A stretch of DNA of 64,000 nucleotides. Origin: a virus. The notes beneath the pieces were generated by a model. It had not been told where the DNA came from. It worked only from the letters and a program-made list of their open reading frames with translations, and did no database searches. Numbering within the stretch: the stretch's first letter is position 1; each line of letters starts with the position of its first letter. Position numbers and translations under genes: made by a program. Where the stretch lies: the IMG/VR virus record IMGVR_UViG_3300029268_000010, positions 26,516-90,515 of that record; one strand, given 5' to 3'. Of the stretch, positions 34,301 through 40,543 are shown piece by piece.

Positions 34301-36445
34301 AAAACTATTGACGAGACAGGACAGGAATTTATGATGAAACCTGGTTTTATATATTGGACAAAGAATGATAATGAAGATCCATTATTTGCTTCGCTGGCCC
34401 GGGAAAATAATATTGATGATGATTTAATTGAAGCCGGCAGGCAAATCGTTGAATTTGTCCATAAGCAAATGGTAGAAAATGTAAAACATAGTAGGTTTAT
34501 GAATGGCAGATTCTATACAAAAGATGTTTATGGTAATCTGAATAATAAAAAATCATGGACACCTTATACCAATGAAGATGCAGAATATGACCTTATTCAT
34601 AATTCTAGTTACCGGAAAGGTATGATACCTGTTATGTATCAGACAGCGGGAGAAATGGCTTCAGAAATGACTTTTAAATCATTAAAAAAAGCGTGGAATA
34701 AAAAAGTAGTAAATATTACTGATACATTTAGTTTGCTTGACGAGAATCTTCATGATCGTAATATGAAAGAAGAACAATTGGCTACTCAATTACGTGATAC
34801 GTTTTTCTATCAGATAGGTCTTGACCAGATTGATACCAACAGTCATTACGGAAGTGAAGGAAGAATGAATTTGATGGGTATTCGTTATGATGAGAATGAA
34901 GATAGATATGTTGTTGATAATGCAAAACGTAATTCACAGTTAAGTCTTGATCTTGAAACTATAGTAAATTACTTTATGATTTCTAGTATTCGTAAAGTAG
35001 AATATGAATCGACTACTCTCCCGATAATGAACGCTATGAAATTATATCTCAAAGATGTAGAAAATAGTTCAGGAGAATCTACTAAAAGTGTTATTGATTA
35101 TATTGATTTGATGATATCGGGTTCTATTAAAGGAGAAAGGAAAAAAGTATCTGGCAAAATTCCTGGTACATCTTGGGAAATAGATCCTGTTACATCAATG
35201 TTACAAACATGTGGTGGTACTATTGCTTTGTTCGGCAATATTAACGTTGGTATGACGTCTGCAATGATTAATGGTTTGCTGGCTATGGTAGAAGGTATTG
35301 CTAATACCTGGGTTGATAGAGGAATGCCTAATGCTGCAGAAATGGCAAAAGCAACACGTTTATTCTTCAGTGACTTCCATAAAGTATCTCAACTAGCAAT
35401 GATGTATCAGACAGTACAAATGACTGATTACGATCTTGCTCAAAACAGATATAGAACAAAAAGTAAGAAACACGTATGGTCAGAATTTGTAGGCCATTGG
35501 TTTAACTGGGCATCGGATATGTTTGCCCGTTCAGTTATAATGACAGCACAAATGTTACATGACGGTACTTACGATGCTCATATTTATAATAAAGAAACTG
35601 GTCGTGTTGAATTTGATGAAAATCTTTGTAGTAGATTTGAAGGAGAAAAAGGTAAAGCGATAAGGAAAGTAGTAGCTGATGATCTTATTTTTAATGGAAG
35701 AATGAAAGCCGGTGATAAATTACCATTGGCATATCATTCTATAGAAACAAGAAAATTAAAAGAGATTGCTGATCAGTATATCATAGGTGCTTATGATGAT
35801 AAGGTAAGAGCAATGCTTGGACAGTATCTAATGGGAAGAATGTTTATGATGTTCCATCAATATGTTACTGTCAGAATGGAGAACGCTTGGTCAAAAGGTG
35901 CTTGGTTAAATGAAATGGGAAGATTTGTCGCAGTGAAGGATAAAAATGGAGAGTATGTTGCCGAGTGGCAGCGACTATGGGTAGAAGGATATACTACTAT
36001 GATTTTTAGGAAAACAGGAGAGTTAATAAATGCTGTTAGAACTAAGGATTTTGAAAAATTTAAAACATGGAATGATACAGATAAGTATAATCTATATAAA
36101 ACTCTTGCTATGGTATCTGTTTTTGTTATAGGAACATTATTGTATAATGGTCTTGTTGATAGGAAGGGTGACGATGATGATAAAAAGATGTTAGGCTTTA
36201 TTCCTAAATTAAATTTAATACCTGAATATAGATTATTAATGAATTGGAGATTTTCAACCAATGGTATATTTATAACTCCAAGTGTTATAGAAATGTTAGA
36301 TAGTCCATGGGTGGTTATAGACCTTGTAAACAGAGCTTTCTTTACAAGATATGGAGAATTAAAATTATCCAATGCTGTAAATCTTATTCCAATGAAAAGA
36401 TCTGTGGAATCCACAATAGAACCAATAACGGGAATTAATGAATAA
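16388..36445 (+). CDS. Giant virion RNA polymerase polyprotein (6685 aa) with SF1 helicase and two zincin-like sites
   Basis: One uninterrupted 20-kb frame. Visible modules: a Gly/Ala-rich possibly membrane-active region (~315-400); a charged helical region; an SF1-type helicase with Walker A GFGGAGKST (1441-1449), VFIDEAS (D1524/E1525), GDDTQ (1553-1557) and a TASSRA motif VI (R1747); an HEAIH zincin-like site (H2714) followed by HEYIASLFE; the RNA polymerase region with DYDID (4511-4515), the D-x-D-x-D metal site of crAss/YonO-type single-chain polymerases, preceded by RIPTT and an upstream barrel-like segment from ~3866; a second zincin-like HEITH (H5338); and a hydrophobic helix near the C-terminus (~6580). 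In crAss-like phages this polymerase is packaged, ejected and transcribes early genes. Self-cleavage by the zincin-like sites is inference. Confidence 0.88.
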   Translation: MPIDETIKTEPVNINFRDKTFSNNLDFASRLLKGDDLGDIWHESNNYDAEPVLYSKESLAKKYPTVDPTKWDEIYPEIEAQYDLYKKGQFTAGQTNKFWLPITEGTSTAMRKYQQTSTPLLRPTIPTIAYTPFGEIPLMHDDEAATNVGMVMTKSGLWEPLSTDKPLNRMKRMYGDMINTPYTYWKESEDNEFINGDEIKLASWLGDRSLTSNFFGSHVRGTISGVMKFASGIGQLIDVAGDSYKSYDSQLNALQNFNKAFFTTNKDKFGGENKDILWTDRVGNNWTNWANQQTRQNNDEKEGYFNDLNAFIFGTFDGVGQMAPLIASSYLVGAGSRGLLGFSKASSLANKTSMVLGSVEAGGMFRQEMKKLGIPDTESAKWWAPFAVATYLSESIFRTNVVQNIWGRDMKNLVLPAIRQNLKEAAIKKGTSVNGLSNEVKAGIFKKAYNTFIKSPDSWLTKLASSKNVAVRGFAGGVEEGSEELVENAMDMGIAYTYNSLAFASALNTKSRFDGVTWTTGTDRAGVERYYRIEPTGAKKQIDEEKWQAEQDEYEFSNAVIKGEKNLSEEFGWTDAPAAFFSTFILLGMGKIVGVNKGQNEKRTIHKIAYDIAKNPSLKQKYMEVTQSHIPTGEFGYTHIDENGVTIKEEEKGTVLSQAQKNHDLFWQDVDLITNIIQEGEMTSPEFTAKMMGESTMILDAINLKVKLKSLAVDLQKVRANDPNVKNLTEEGILAEIDQKQKDYDYLTMSKTDYTLKYGTSKETEVIEEGMKKKKLPAKEGKTSWAYTERFLNFMEMDKYRDKFVEDLAAAKYQKLLKKVEKGEATQAEYDEKVNTFKAEKKTDLLKNGHKNGWSTFYAIYANPLLTGGMNAIDLFFNDSEEFKSNITERIAAINEEFKKYNQTDTTVLTDKLTELQNTLNTVLGSKGSHNIANFEKGKLETSDVKAITDSYQDLINSVHEVVNIARATPNLDAKVKSSITSLLGTFQTMSDEANNHLVGEFENYQTQNTKGLSPEAIAKKQAVLDNEGNIDSILKSFEAMDESIAIGTQNFANPINQINNFDELTSELQQKLKHEAFVAFINKIAGGTTLENYKKLAAEKVTVENPGVISALMQNSLNGLNRLNYFLTRLGIHIDTLEKNPDYVEHALTFGDEQLQISAEERDILKNIIRNKAIEVNDVKVWAESHVASKETSQFKEACMRLDHKRMVIEFAALQNQPSVSLVDIDDFLSKNGLTGKNGIQMIFDAFTDDSQTAKTEGKKGKAISLYEQLDKLVTIQLDNLCKDSKVVYDYILDNLKKPDFANNGYDFLNEFNSGTFIESELLKYGGTFSREEMEKKGTNPEKAQKWWLIVTMTARLHLFGQVQKDGKTRYTYSQARQAYRDVLKTKKQKKINDKVATIAQEDLITHMVMFSMTPNANTDYVKILSIAGNYIPGTLVVRGFGGAGKSTVVMSNTIETVATLRDKKVKVSVYSTNNALAKQHSDNLELLKQLGVVDYKSLLMPDLMNKVADSSIADDVDLVFIDEASQYGDQIYNELQNDILKDNKRPVIILGDDTQMIPEDNAKGGSTFFTGLPRMNMIGERTLPIVEVFRTGVEILYQLQSYLRTTKRLSTEQMDNIILPGALHTSDSNYGYKHRQNIDQVIEDFINTVKNDPGAVATDVLLIFLNYKDYTDAIVSGKYATQLQNYLPFIKFLTYDMLNPDLTVSGLSSKKVYFACDVFHDDRMDISDSDKRNVFIRSLLTASSRAVNFFEMVGPDFLYNPQELDWIPGMVNVSQDPIIKAAEDLAQQQIDRNKAITRLDNIVGPSTYKDIVNPPPVFSFNRNLDLQNEPEVLVKVQEEIERIKANVRDAKKVSATSFVNWSSTVNVENQARNKVFVAALRYNMSLDYGNFTEEQQNEFLKYLNDSAKEYSSLVGIDEAYRFAKSVLNSLYFTNELTSLMSNPLTLINPVISFGDIQGMPAMVKIVGTHEVNGKIVPIVDIIDFWFTKSAVKGYETQQVEKMAAYAALLTANGYHINKTVLYNVVETTVNGRNDATYGGTFVLNEDELSKSIITMTGPSKMNIASSIPFNDKTILVSEEEYMENERVIIDDKNTKYAVGNRFYSPKDNIVYRVDSLTQTGVKTPKIAVWMKNNKNDNVEKFTYRQTENFLPYDPQNPPLWKSSAVRFKNEGTFYSSNAHTLVLGFQGWGVDPLEKLLPTYRKGYWDIKDVFGDIHNPFLSIKNDISATIDDRSKNYIMRVYQNLPFLQIDTDGNILPIIGNTGYAVTVELNDKQIDKLIKNLPILKKYGINDIDTFKRYGFHIIGSLGKPDINFKNSDGTRNYVSDVDIDAFIKGTKTTEEIFKNAFAGDPDAELRKLNIEYNTELLNNIRVGMQNNGIVSTNVTMKNRELNVSFSNNNKSYKDFEEQMDFQGLTVEGKPKAEQQAGKTHFYVTVNRGKQQENVSIQFDSREVDSAYILGTIMKNYDDNKLIIKEVLDRIEELMKEEAPKNSTKEEIEIFEEKKLKDAGSNASQLWKTLRTTEFYQFLMHNKSVLKKNSEFDNYMNIGKKITFKGQSTEYKMKNISRTLERIREMAEKNSVKFYMTAFDLDKTTGEKIVRTENLVTKVSSISQREFHVSVPKNIKSKPAPASTFAPFKRIDGEFTDDDLIEESLMRAELYNLIGNLVDTKLFVDPNGFVLSNDGVNLWGAVRDGLIEISTVRGRVHKAVGRHEAIHFILHYMVRPEMREKIIADARNQMVRKGYKDLSYIGVHEYIASLFETKPIRKATTILEEYLRKFVMWVTRVAQQWGLYNNHLNAFMYSARSGYYRDQPAMNQSDGYTFEMRPNNYYNSLDMKELVDNVFPGDAKRMATIFKLIPDWKNFSSFGRNLKHYNLTYGMQLLAMRTLYRELDESLPTNVTVRVREITNEETQQTGKLYNYFEGNVNDMSPNVLSIAVVNRRESEMNDNAIERYIINRFAQQPEVMYSLMQDLFENIDVERAINLTFSDSKNSPTGNKGTNVIKRDNELFDPMTSQSPMLRKILSSLTYYSHKTGERQHKFIREATLQYILIDTVATLKQKGTNPTIAEIIKSMRGELTKKSVNTEHKNIIYSFLHEFGEENNGYEVEDIITRDNEELKTSFADWGMVYFIEHAEDLKQAFPDMKERINDKVYEARAMLNGIVSYYQSLQTLAAIKGTVNKDGSIDFEEFGKNLENVVKADLRKIMRDSVLTSDKSTIAKRISETFIGPKRRYVFHKSTGKNPVMGLYEVSTDRLIISTSTWRIAAVDYNAISEFLGLSKRLSDSEVLGTVNNQTLGQQFFYMVAGLAVSSAISTSADLAFKDVDENKLLLVDDKGVIIPNKDYIREIETQVNSKLGVDDKGKKITYMNFPELKELLDTYYKDNGFQAEDIKKIEVGENIINLKMKLYIPDQIFTFFKEIAKGLIYEGRYDNNRMIMNVDDEPVYIHIYSSLFAELWNSGSSQTVANIQTRIKTEDTKGSPLYSIEKDKKGKTTIVYNNAALNGKLGWEPYARNFGLEKVFKASQFKNMTIKDVLSYMIELTDDYMSNKTTSDTYPVMFETFSDKNFSPILPTYAMDQGNKIKLFKIEYNDELGKFQYIVDETHMVSIIDDIVRYYDRVRKLANKDIMREFKMSTAEFNNYISTISPNSSAGMDVRFRLEENVHFVIKGNTFLPGRAFASDNVYNEAFSQKWNAETEGGKYNLIRKAHHDQFLNFGKLINESGYVLPKQILSKFSHFGIYQQEVDEETGETLNITLAQLYAERKSTLKKLDLQIKEEQNPDVKNTLIIKHSTEKIRYNELIKTFNEGIAEKNFMMPSVKKSILHGETSIEGEWHPFLETMYWMFHMMNETISPLYRGPSIYYQDITDFIKRAAGDNAPGTTMVAQDGNGIGSKMNFIAFNDIPGFNELFDEKTDPYHDLHTNGFVPANPVSYKMMQHSSGDAIGNIYQGALKPVYKYYDPIKNKEVYLKMAMMPITFSQFKNHIYYQTLMRTFLGEKYWNEYNERLFENKESYSAAVEEMAKKAWEFNPDGSTNREKMVDFAVHRSAYKSGVTKLKNYTTDVNGNVIANPTFNSSENKQEVFTEHFRIQTITRQETIDTQKTLPTQILSALGALDHNQKLITRINAALSGFATLVNDEVSKTLGNDIEHSKARIALLSKIGKRNIGISTQATKYGKLMTTLGIHPDVLQNKHVNNIISYINDYIKPSMPGQSYVQLPHIGNIFRNKKTGQLFLAQDIGLGNDSVIHPEYDNIKLKPGTYLWNDGTNWNEFTHDRDQLGNITKTAYDKFKELAEANPNSIKYRPADVVMPFQYMNKFGLTKDMTLQQAMTLGPKEKISMYETGVKAERRTVTDTFNFLNELYLNYNAFEIRDSLPAAIKEELKKRLDENSVLKGKIKERHLDKVTKEVEKRFFLQEADSNNAELVKKNTGEKMLAIQNKLDHLLLSDINATLTEMAKYYTSFNDALDVYLVRIPTTNASLASLGRIVAFENDLDNAILISSEKNILDGSDYDIDQLSVYFRAVDKYGTVNTSDPDKVMDDKNALFKAYQNMIFDSVQEYYHNIKNHPMVLGKIDLTNIKNKAKVVTDATEMHNADISTTLVANVVNFLGGAMVGYFANQMNFTFKLLHVPLITQRDSNGKVVRRGRTDQSTETKMFDLSLGAIFDESQIPGMADFINNLVNASTDNAKLAGAIGKLNANQATAGVVNGATLVGLTVEEKLKGLTIEDKVLAIINDPIIKEASAVVLNSMAVTTKGGRKFMWNVLKAKLKKGEQKYTVEEIAKINDYIKFAYIGEQVRRFGDIVKIQQEFDVNPEDFIRQKNNIEKALGMSMGDFLAKIKTIRLDGYSVNDQMNWLKKSFPNSFNASTSGKSNIENELQMRSMINIPMVVAQMPNLVSYVQAAYNIDNFLSQTFTVYKDQTVLNNLLRLTGRDILTFDNEIKTFYDEYKKYVEGLFISEKYNNVNMSIKDVEQHIFNLGNVKERTHFALLIPYFVQELKKDDMYKRNEFVNNLDIINLKGTPFNYIGFPNTIEMDDYRKTQFSNDFEKLPRDIQRIFRAYQIITYGFKYKMGSYNEVTDIENELMFSEWIDKKNMNDIIKDPINIVRELTSKNAVLVNTSIEHRSNNNIVYYRWNFDPEETPQIMENDFPLSSPYPRFMNSYTGKVTAMNNPVTRNVNVDELIELDENGIEKKTRIRSHYSNGIIRRATYNNMIENQEIIKSHYLIEGNHEAHPERYAITTDGTLVKVFKDSYTSWSMQKLAGVSTKVNPSVPLSAVNSKSSIDVINYIVDKIRLAFPNVTIEYVDNSTTEYSEYISYVKNGVVYLNSDKINNDTALHEITHIFLDTLKYTNFELYNVLRNKVIDLIQTNDAVVLAMMENEHYANMNDEMFIDEVISNIVGFNTYEKAIGTLLNQGVKNAQEAKNFVEKFIDSINDFWNWAKRLVLRLFAVKLSNNILSKITPNSTIREISEAIARELLAGNTISYITSNKLANLNSAVRPSVSLATSVSDIAENLINVKNLKEYEDFDFGEKIKYFRRKLKIYKGILPAKYLGIAVDFNKIDVNQWDDEIGKIIKEYDTKVPKLVDNLLILLGKEKGSVSKSIDIFGKNKNGDALYKEDVLDRFLHQIAYSPATKYMRFSSLANDPQFSHLYDERFKGFDPIIGIESVGDQLVLSIFDITNEQIYNPAIGSEDKNILSKFITDKEARRNSITMSNTKGDVRSLMIGLLTNHLKKSFSGVRIFHSGVIQLTPGYSIMNVVFNNDLAMNMLNIGKQGKFMNSITDPYIREMFLKDNIYIAEQDYEDSLINFYNNFKDIYYKNGLQEFRESKVSPVDISEKVRILNYRLSELIKKSNLTYIDNRELYLLMKTILDYNKLKITDWQFNIGNDIDTMQKMLKPQFNISNENIQVIYNKMMETSYRIVDRIMKDYKEDFNVLLVKLIQKFESTNGKIEGFTHDVVAKIFGKMWVEVKTIDETGQEFMMKPGFIYWTKNDNEDPLFASLARENNIDDDLIEAGRQIVEFVHKQMVENVKHSRFMNGRFYTKDVYGNLNNKKSWTPYTNEDAEYDLIHNSSYRKGMIPVMYQTAGEMASEMTFKSLKKAWNKKVVNITDTFSLLDENLHDRNMKEEQLATQLRDTFFYQIGLDQIDTNSHYGSEGRMNLMGIRYDENEDRYVVDNAKRNSQLSLDLETIVNYFMISSIRKVEYESTTLPIMNAMKLYLKDVENSSGESTKSVIDYIDLMISGSIKGERKKVSGKIPGTSWEIDPVTSMLQTCGGTIALFGNINVGMTSAMINGLLAMVEGIANTWVDRGMPNAAEMAKATRLFFSDFHKVSQLAMMYQTVQMTDYDLAQNRYRTKSKKHVWSEFVGHWFNWASDMFARSVIMTAQMLHDGTYDAHIYNKETGRVEFDENLCSRFEGEKGKAIRKVVADDLIFNGRMKAGDKLPLAYHSIETRKLKEIADQYIIGAYDDKVRAMLGQYLMGRMFMMFHQYVTVRMENAWSKGAWLNEMGRFVAVKDKNGEYVAEWQRLWVEGYTTMIFRKTGELINAVRTKDFEKFKTWNDTDKYNLYKTLAMVSVFVIGTLLYNGLVDRKGDDDDKKMLGFIPKLNLIPEYRLLMNWRFSTNGIFITPSVIEMLDSPWVVIDLVNRAFFTRYGELKLSNAVNLIPMKRSVESTIEPITGINE

Positions 36446-36464
36446 TTATAAAAAATAAATCACT

Positions 36465-37577
36465 ATGGCAGTAAGTTTTTTAATGACAACGGATAAGGAC
36501 CTCAATTGTGGTTATATCCATATTGCAGATGCTACCGTTTACAGTTCTGCATTTCCTGACCGCGAAGAAGATTATGCCCGGGCGTGGTGGGTCTTTGAAG
36601 ATGGTGCTTTCTATGATGCCAACCTTTCCAATGAAAACGATTGGGATGTTTCAGTGTCAAATAATCACACTTATACTATCTATGGGTTTCTTGTCGCTGT
36701 ATGGATTGCAGGAACATATGCCGACGGATGCATAGTATATTATGGTGGTTCTTTCTATGTTAATGATACCGGAGCTCCGATAGGACCAGGAGAGATACCC
36801 GGAGTATCAGGTAATGGATGGACTGTTTTAACCGATACGTCAGGGGATTTTAATGACTTCTATAATAGCGGATGTGTCCAGATGGAAGATGCAACTGAAA
36901 TTATAGATTGTCCTGACTATACCCTTCAGAAACAGTCTTGTTATGTTCACAGGCTTTGTGACAATTCCGGATCGGCATTGATAAAGCAAGTTACCATCAT
37001 GGACTATGAAGGAACGGTTATAGATACAGTATATATTGATCCTGCGACAGCTACCTGTTATGATATTGACATTACGGCAAGCGGTGATGGTGTATATCCT
37101 ATACAGATTCAGACAGGAAATATGATCTCCGGGGAGTTTGTCTCCGATGGAACCGATTCTTCATGGATGGTGATTTATGAATATTGTGCCTATGAAAACT
37201 GTACGTGGTTTACTATTGACAAGATTCTTTGCTCCAGTGACCCCTGCGCTGAGATCTGCGACCCTTGTAATCCTAATACGGTAAATCAGCAGACCAAAGA
37301 CAGACAGACCTTAAATCAGCTTATAGCCACTTTTGGAAGTGTCATGGCAATGATCCACGTAGAACGTATAAGATATCTTGGTATCTTTGACTGGAATACA
37401 AGCAGATCGACTTATGTTACCAAAATAGGTATGATGCTCAGAAAAGTAAAAGAACTTGCTGTAAGATGCGGTTTATGTTATGGACAGACGGTAAATAACC
37501 CGAATGCCAACAATGTAACATTTACTGCAGTCATTACCCAGGGAACAGGAACAAGCACTTGCACAGATTGTCAGTAA
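36465..37577 (+). CDS. Putative virion appendage protein
   Basis: 370 aa. The N-terminal ~240 residues look like beta-sandwich sequence (repeated short strands rich in Asp, Gly, Thr, Tyr, with Cys pairs such as CPDYTLQKQSCYVHRLC), and the C-terminal ~110 residues are helical. No catalytic motif. Cysteine content (ICDPCNPN, CTDCQ end) is high for a cytoplasmic protein. It follows the polyprotein by 19 bp and precedes two further genes ending in a tail-fibre-like protein. Could be a tail fibre adaptor or spike; unproven. Confidence 0.5.
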   Translation: MAVSFLMTTDKDLNCGYIHIADATVYSSAFPDREEDYARAWWVFEDGAFYDANLSNENDWDVSVSNNHTYTIYGFLVAVWIAGTYADGCIVYYGGSFYVNDTGAPIGPGEIPGVSGNGWTVLTDTSGDFNDFYNSGCVQMEDATEIIDCPDYTLQKQSCYVHRLCDNSGSALIKQVTIMDYEGTVIDTVYIDPATATCYDIDITASGDGVYPIQIQTGNMISGEFVSDGTDSSWMVIYEYCAYENCTWFTIDKILCSSDPCAEICDPCNPNTVNQQTKDRQTLNQLIATFGSVMAMIHVERIRYLGIFDWNTSRSTYVTKIGMMLRKVKELAVRCGLCYGQTVNNPNANNVTFTAVITQGTGTSTCTDCQ

Positions 37578-37578
37578 T

Positions 37579-38061
37579 ATGGATCCGTTTCTTCCGATAA
37601 CCGATTGTTGCGGTCTTTATAAGACTGACATACAGGAAAAAGTTGCATCTTACTATGAAGCTGCATCCAATATTATCTTTGGATATACTGATAAGGCATT
37701 TGCTACTGCCATCTATGGTAGAAATGCTGAAATGTGGTACAATAGGATAAATGATATTCATTACCTTGTAATTCTTCTCTATATCATCAATAGTAGAAGG
37801 GAGTTATATTATACCCTCAATGGAGAAGATCAGGGATTAGAATGGATATATACCACCTACAGACTGGATTGTATCAAAAGAACATTCATATGCAAAGGAA
37901 TAGATATTCTTCCTTTACTTGTAGTATGGAATCTTGCTCCTTATCCAACTGGTGTTGCTGCTATCACAGGAACCGGAAGTTGTCCTCCTATGCCTGACGG
38001 AATTGACAACATGCATATTGAATCAGGCCCTACTTGCGAAAACTTATTTATCGTTCAATAA
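37579..38061 (+). CDS. Hypothetical protein between appendage genes
   Basis: 160 aa, not recognised. The first half is helical (KVASYYEAASNIIFGYTDKAFATAIYGR), the second half includes a hydrophobic ILPLLVVW segment. The start lies one base after the previous stop, so expression is coupled. The pairing with the 370-aa protein and the tail-fibre-like protein suggests an appendage or chaperone role, which is inference. Confidence 0.55.
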   Translation: MDPFLPITDCCGLYKTDIQEKVASYYEAASNIIFGYTDKAFATAIYGRNAEMWYNRINDIHYLVILLYIINSRRELYYTLNGEDQGLEWIYTTYRLDCIKRTFICKGIDILPLLVVWNLAPYPTGVAAITGTGSCPPMPDGIDNMHIESGPTCENLFIVQ

Positions 38062-38077
38062 TTAAAACACAAATACT

Positions 38078-40180
38078 ATGGCACTCACTCGTTATTTAAG
38101 AAGTATATTTTTCGGTCCTGATGGCCCGACGGGAGACAAATTCTCAAAGCAGAACAAACCCACAAAACAAAGGTTCAAAGAACTCTTTGAAAGTATAGGA
38201 TTCATTAAAGAAACTGATGATAGGGCAAAGACCACCGAACAAGGGTTTACCCATCTGGCAACAGACAATGAAGCTCATACCTATACACCTGTTCCCAATC
38301 CTACGACACAAACACAGTCAAAGGTAGTAGAGCCACATCAACTTCCACAGGTAGGAGCTAATATCAGTGGTGCAGGAGACACTATTGTATCTTCAGATGT
38401 TAATGCTACACGAAGGATAACAGTCAAGAAGTACAAGAGGACTATTAACTTTGGTCGTTTCAGGACATTCTTCAAGATAGAAAATATCATGGGATTCCGT
38501 TCTGCTAATGCTAACCTTACAATTACAGATCCTGATCCTTTGGATGCCAGTAAAGTTCTTTTTACCTGTAATTGCAATCCAGTGACTCCTGGGCCCGTAG
38601 GTCCGGCGGGTGACGATGCCGTAATGGGTACGGCTTCAAAAAACGCTATTGTCCTTCGCGCTAATGCTGCCGGTATTGTTCCTGCTTCAGAATTTCTGAC
38701 AGGATATATTGATTTGAAAGTAATGGAAGGAGATACAATACAGAACCTTACAACATTTACAGCTATTACCATTTCTCCGGCAACTAATCCTGCTTCGATA
38801 GGATATGTATCAAGTTATCCTACTGCTGGAACATTCAGGATAAGAATCAATGCTATGCCAGCCGGTGTTGATAGTGGTGTTTTAACTGTAACATTTGATG
38901 TTGATGGAGATCCTTTACATATCGTTACTCAGCATGTATCTGTTTTGAAGATTAAAGAAGGATTAGGTTTGGTATTCTTAGGAACTGCTGCAGTACATCC
39001 TGTTGCTGCTACACACAATCAGTGGTATACAAATACAGTAAATAATACTTCTTATTGGTTTGATGATGCCGACGGTGATGGCATAGGTACATGGAGGGTT
39101 CTTTCTCCCGGTGGTGCTTCTGAAGGACCATCGTTAACGCATACTATTCCTGCGGCTGGATATACTTATAATCTTACTGCTGTTTCTGCGCCAATACATA
39201 TCATACGAGGAACAACTACATTGACAGGTGCAGTAAATTTCACACATTCCGGAGCTTTTCCTGATGGATGGAAATTCACTTTCATATTCCTTTCTGAGAT
39301 AGATACTGACGGCAATGAATTTAATGTTCTCGGAACAAAGATGTACCCTTCTGAAATAAAGAATGGACCTTCTGAGACATTTAACAGTAATGCTATTCTT
39401 ACAGCTATGTATGATGGAACTGCAGCTGACTTTATGGTGACTATCAACAATCGTCCTATGAATAAAGAGTGGGCAGATCTTGAAGGATTTGGTCATTATG
39501 CATTAGGTGTTGCCAAGCCTAAAGTAAGATATGAAGGAAATAGGTTTTATCTTAATGGACTTGTTATAGTTCCTCTTTCCGATGGTGGTGCAGGCGTTGT
39601 TGAATATACTAATGAAAAAGCTTATGCACAGACTCTTGAAATAGCTCCTTTTGTACATGCTGCAGCCGGCGACGAAGGAATAATACTGAATGGTGTCGAT
39701 CAAAGTCTTACCTTTAATGAAGCTGATCCTGTATTTCCTGACGAAGCTCTTCTTCCGGATAAAATATATTATCAGGATGCAGTTATGCTCCGAAGGGTAC
39801 TGTCAAACACTGCAGATTATTATATTACATATACATCATATGTAAGGGTAGAAATAAATCTTTCAGGACAACTGACAATACGAACAGTAAGAGAAACGGA
39901 ATATCCTACTTCCATTGGTGGCGTCCAAGATCTTTCTGGCAACTGCATGTTACGGTTTATAACATCTCATGCAGAACGCGGCGATCTTGTCTATGATTTC
40001 AGGAATACCAGTCATGGAACATTACATGGAACTCATGGTCTTGTTTCCGGTGATGATACCGGTCTTGATCCTGACGTTGATCCTACTATAGCACATGCAG
40101 TAAGTCTTGATGCTGCAGCGGCTACTGATGTAGGCGGATTCTTTTTTATGCTTAATATATCAGGATTTATCGCCAAGTAA
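38078..40180 (+). CDS. Tail fibre / spike-like protein with collagen-like triplets
   Basis: 700 aa. N-terminal ~75 residues are polar and may dock to the particle; a helical-then-beta segment follows; GPVGPAGDD (~173) gives a short collagen-like Gly-x-y stretch, common in phage fibres; from ~180 onward the sequence is beta-rich with a Pro/Thr/Ala pattern and ends in a compact domain. It is the last gene of the plus-strand transcript, followed by the bidirectional terminator. Its likely job is receptor binding. No enzymatic motif (for example a pectate-lyase helix) was recognised. Confidence 0.6.
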   Translation: MALTRYLRSIFFGPDGPTGDKFSKQNKPTKQRFKELFESIGFIKETDDRAKTTEQGFTHLATDNEAHTYTPVPNPTTQTQSKVVEPHQLPQVGANISGAGDTIVSSDVNATRRITVKKYKRTINFGRFRTFFKIENIMGFRSANANLTITDPDPLDASKVLFTCNCNPVTPGPVGPAGDDAVMGTASKNAIVLRANAAGIVPASEFLTGYIDLKVMEGDTIQNLTTFTAITISPATNPASIGYVSSYPTAGTFRIRINAMPAGVDSGVLTVTFDVDGDPLHIVTQHVSVLKIKEGLGLVFLGTAAVHPVAATHNQWYTNTVNNTSYWFDDADGDGIGTWRVLSPGGASEGPSLTHTIPAAGYTYNLTAVSAPIHIIRGTTTLTGAVNFTHSGAFPDGWKFTFIFLSEIDTDGNEFNVLGTKMYPSEIKNGPSETFNSNAILTAMYDGTAADFMVTINNRPMNKEWADLEGFGHYALGVAKPKVRYEGNRFYLNGLVIVPLSDGGAGVVEYTNEKAYAQTLEIAPFVHAAAGDEGIILNGVDQSLTFNEADPVFPDEALLPDKIYYQDAVMLRRVLSNTADYYITYTSYVRVEINLSGQLTIRTVRETEYPTSIGGVQDLSGNCMLRFITSHAERGDLVYDFRNTSHGTLHGTHGLVSGDDTGLDPDVDPTIAHAVSLDAAAATDVGGFFFMLNISGFIAK

Positions 40181-40196
40181 ACCAGACACCAAGTAA

Positions 40197-40235
40197 AAAA
40201 AAGGGAGAGTCAAACTAACGGACTTTCCCTTTTTT
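40197..40235. terminator. Bidirectional intrinsic terminator
   Basis: Arms 40197-40211 and 40221-40235 form a 15-bp stem (one G-T pair) around a 9-base loop. The outer six pairs are A-T, so each strand reads a GC-containing stem followed by a run of U. It lies between the last plus-strand gene (stop at 40180) and the last minus-strand gene (stop at 40268), so it can end both transcripts. Confidence 0.88.
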
Positions 40236-40267
40236 CATGAGCAACGTACACAAAAATGCAGTCAAAA

Positions 40268-40543
40268 TTAAAATTTTATTTCAAGTGAATCGAATAATGT
40301 CTCCATTTTTCTTTCATCAATAAAGACTCTTTTCTCCGATCTGAACCTATTTAGATTGTCTACAATAGTCATTTCAGTAAGTTCATATATTTCTATTCCT
40401 TTTGCTTCTTTTGGAATAACATAGAACTGCAGTCCGTTATTGATATGGATGTCATTTGTATCAGGATTGAAGAGATAGATATCATTATCATCCATAGGAC
40501 GAACATTCGCTGGCATTTTAGGTATTGATTTAAGATATCCCAT
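40268..40543 (-). CDS. Hypothetical protein, last gene of the minus-strand operon
   Basis: 91 aa, not recognised. Mixed alpha/beta composition without Cys or membrane segments; includes NDIYLFNPDTNDIHI and ends in a Lys/Glu helix. It overlaps the 5'-neighbour (stop at 40530) by 14 bp and ends 33 bp before the terminator stem. Confidence 0.65.
   Translation of the reverse strand: MGYLKSIPKMPANVRPMDDNDIYLFNPDTNDIHINNGLQFYVIPKEAKGIEIYELTEMTIVDNLNRFRSEKRVFIDERKMETLFDSLEIKF

Noticed and set aside
35857-36414. 185-aa minus-strand ORF at the end of the giant gene
   Set aside because: It overlaps conserved polyprotein sequence, is oriented against all neighbours and has no domain.
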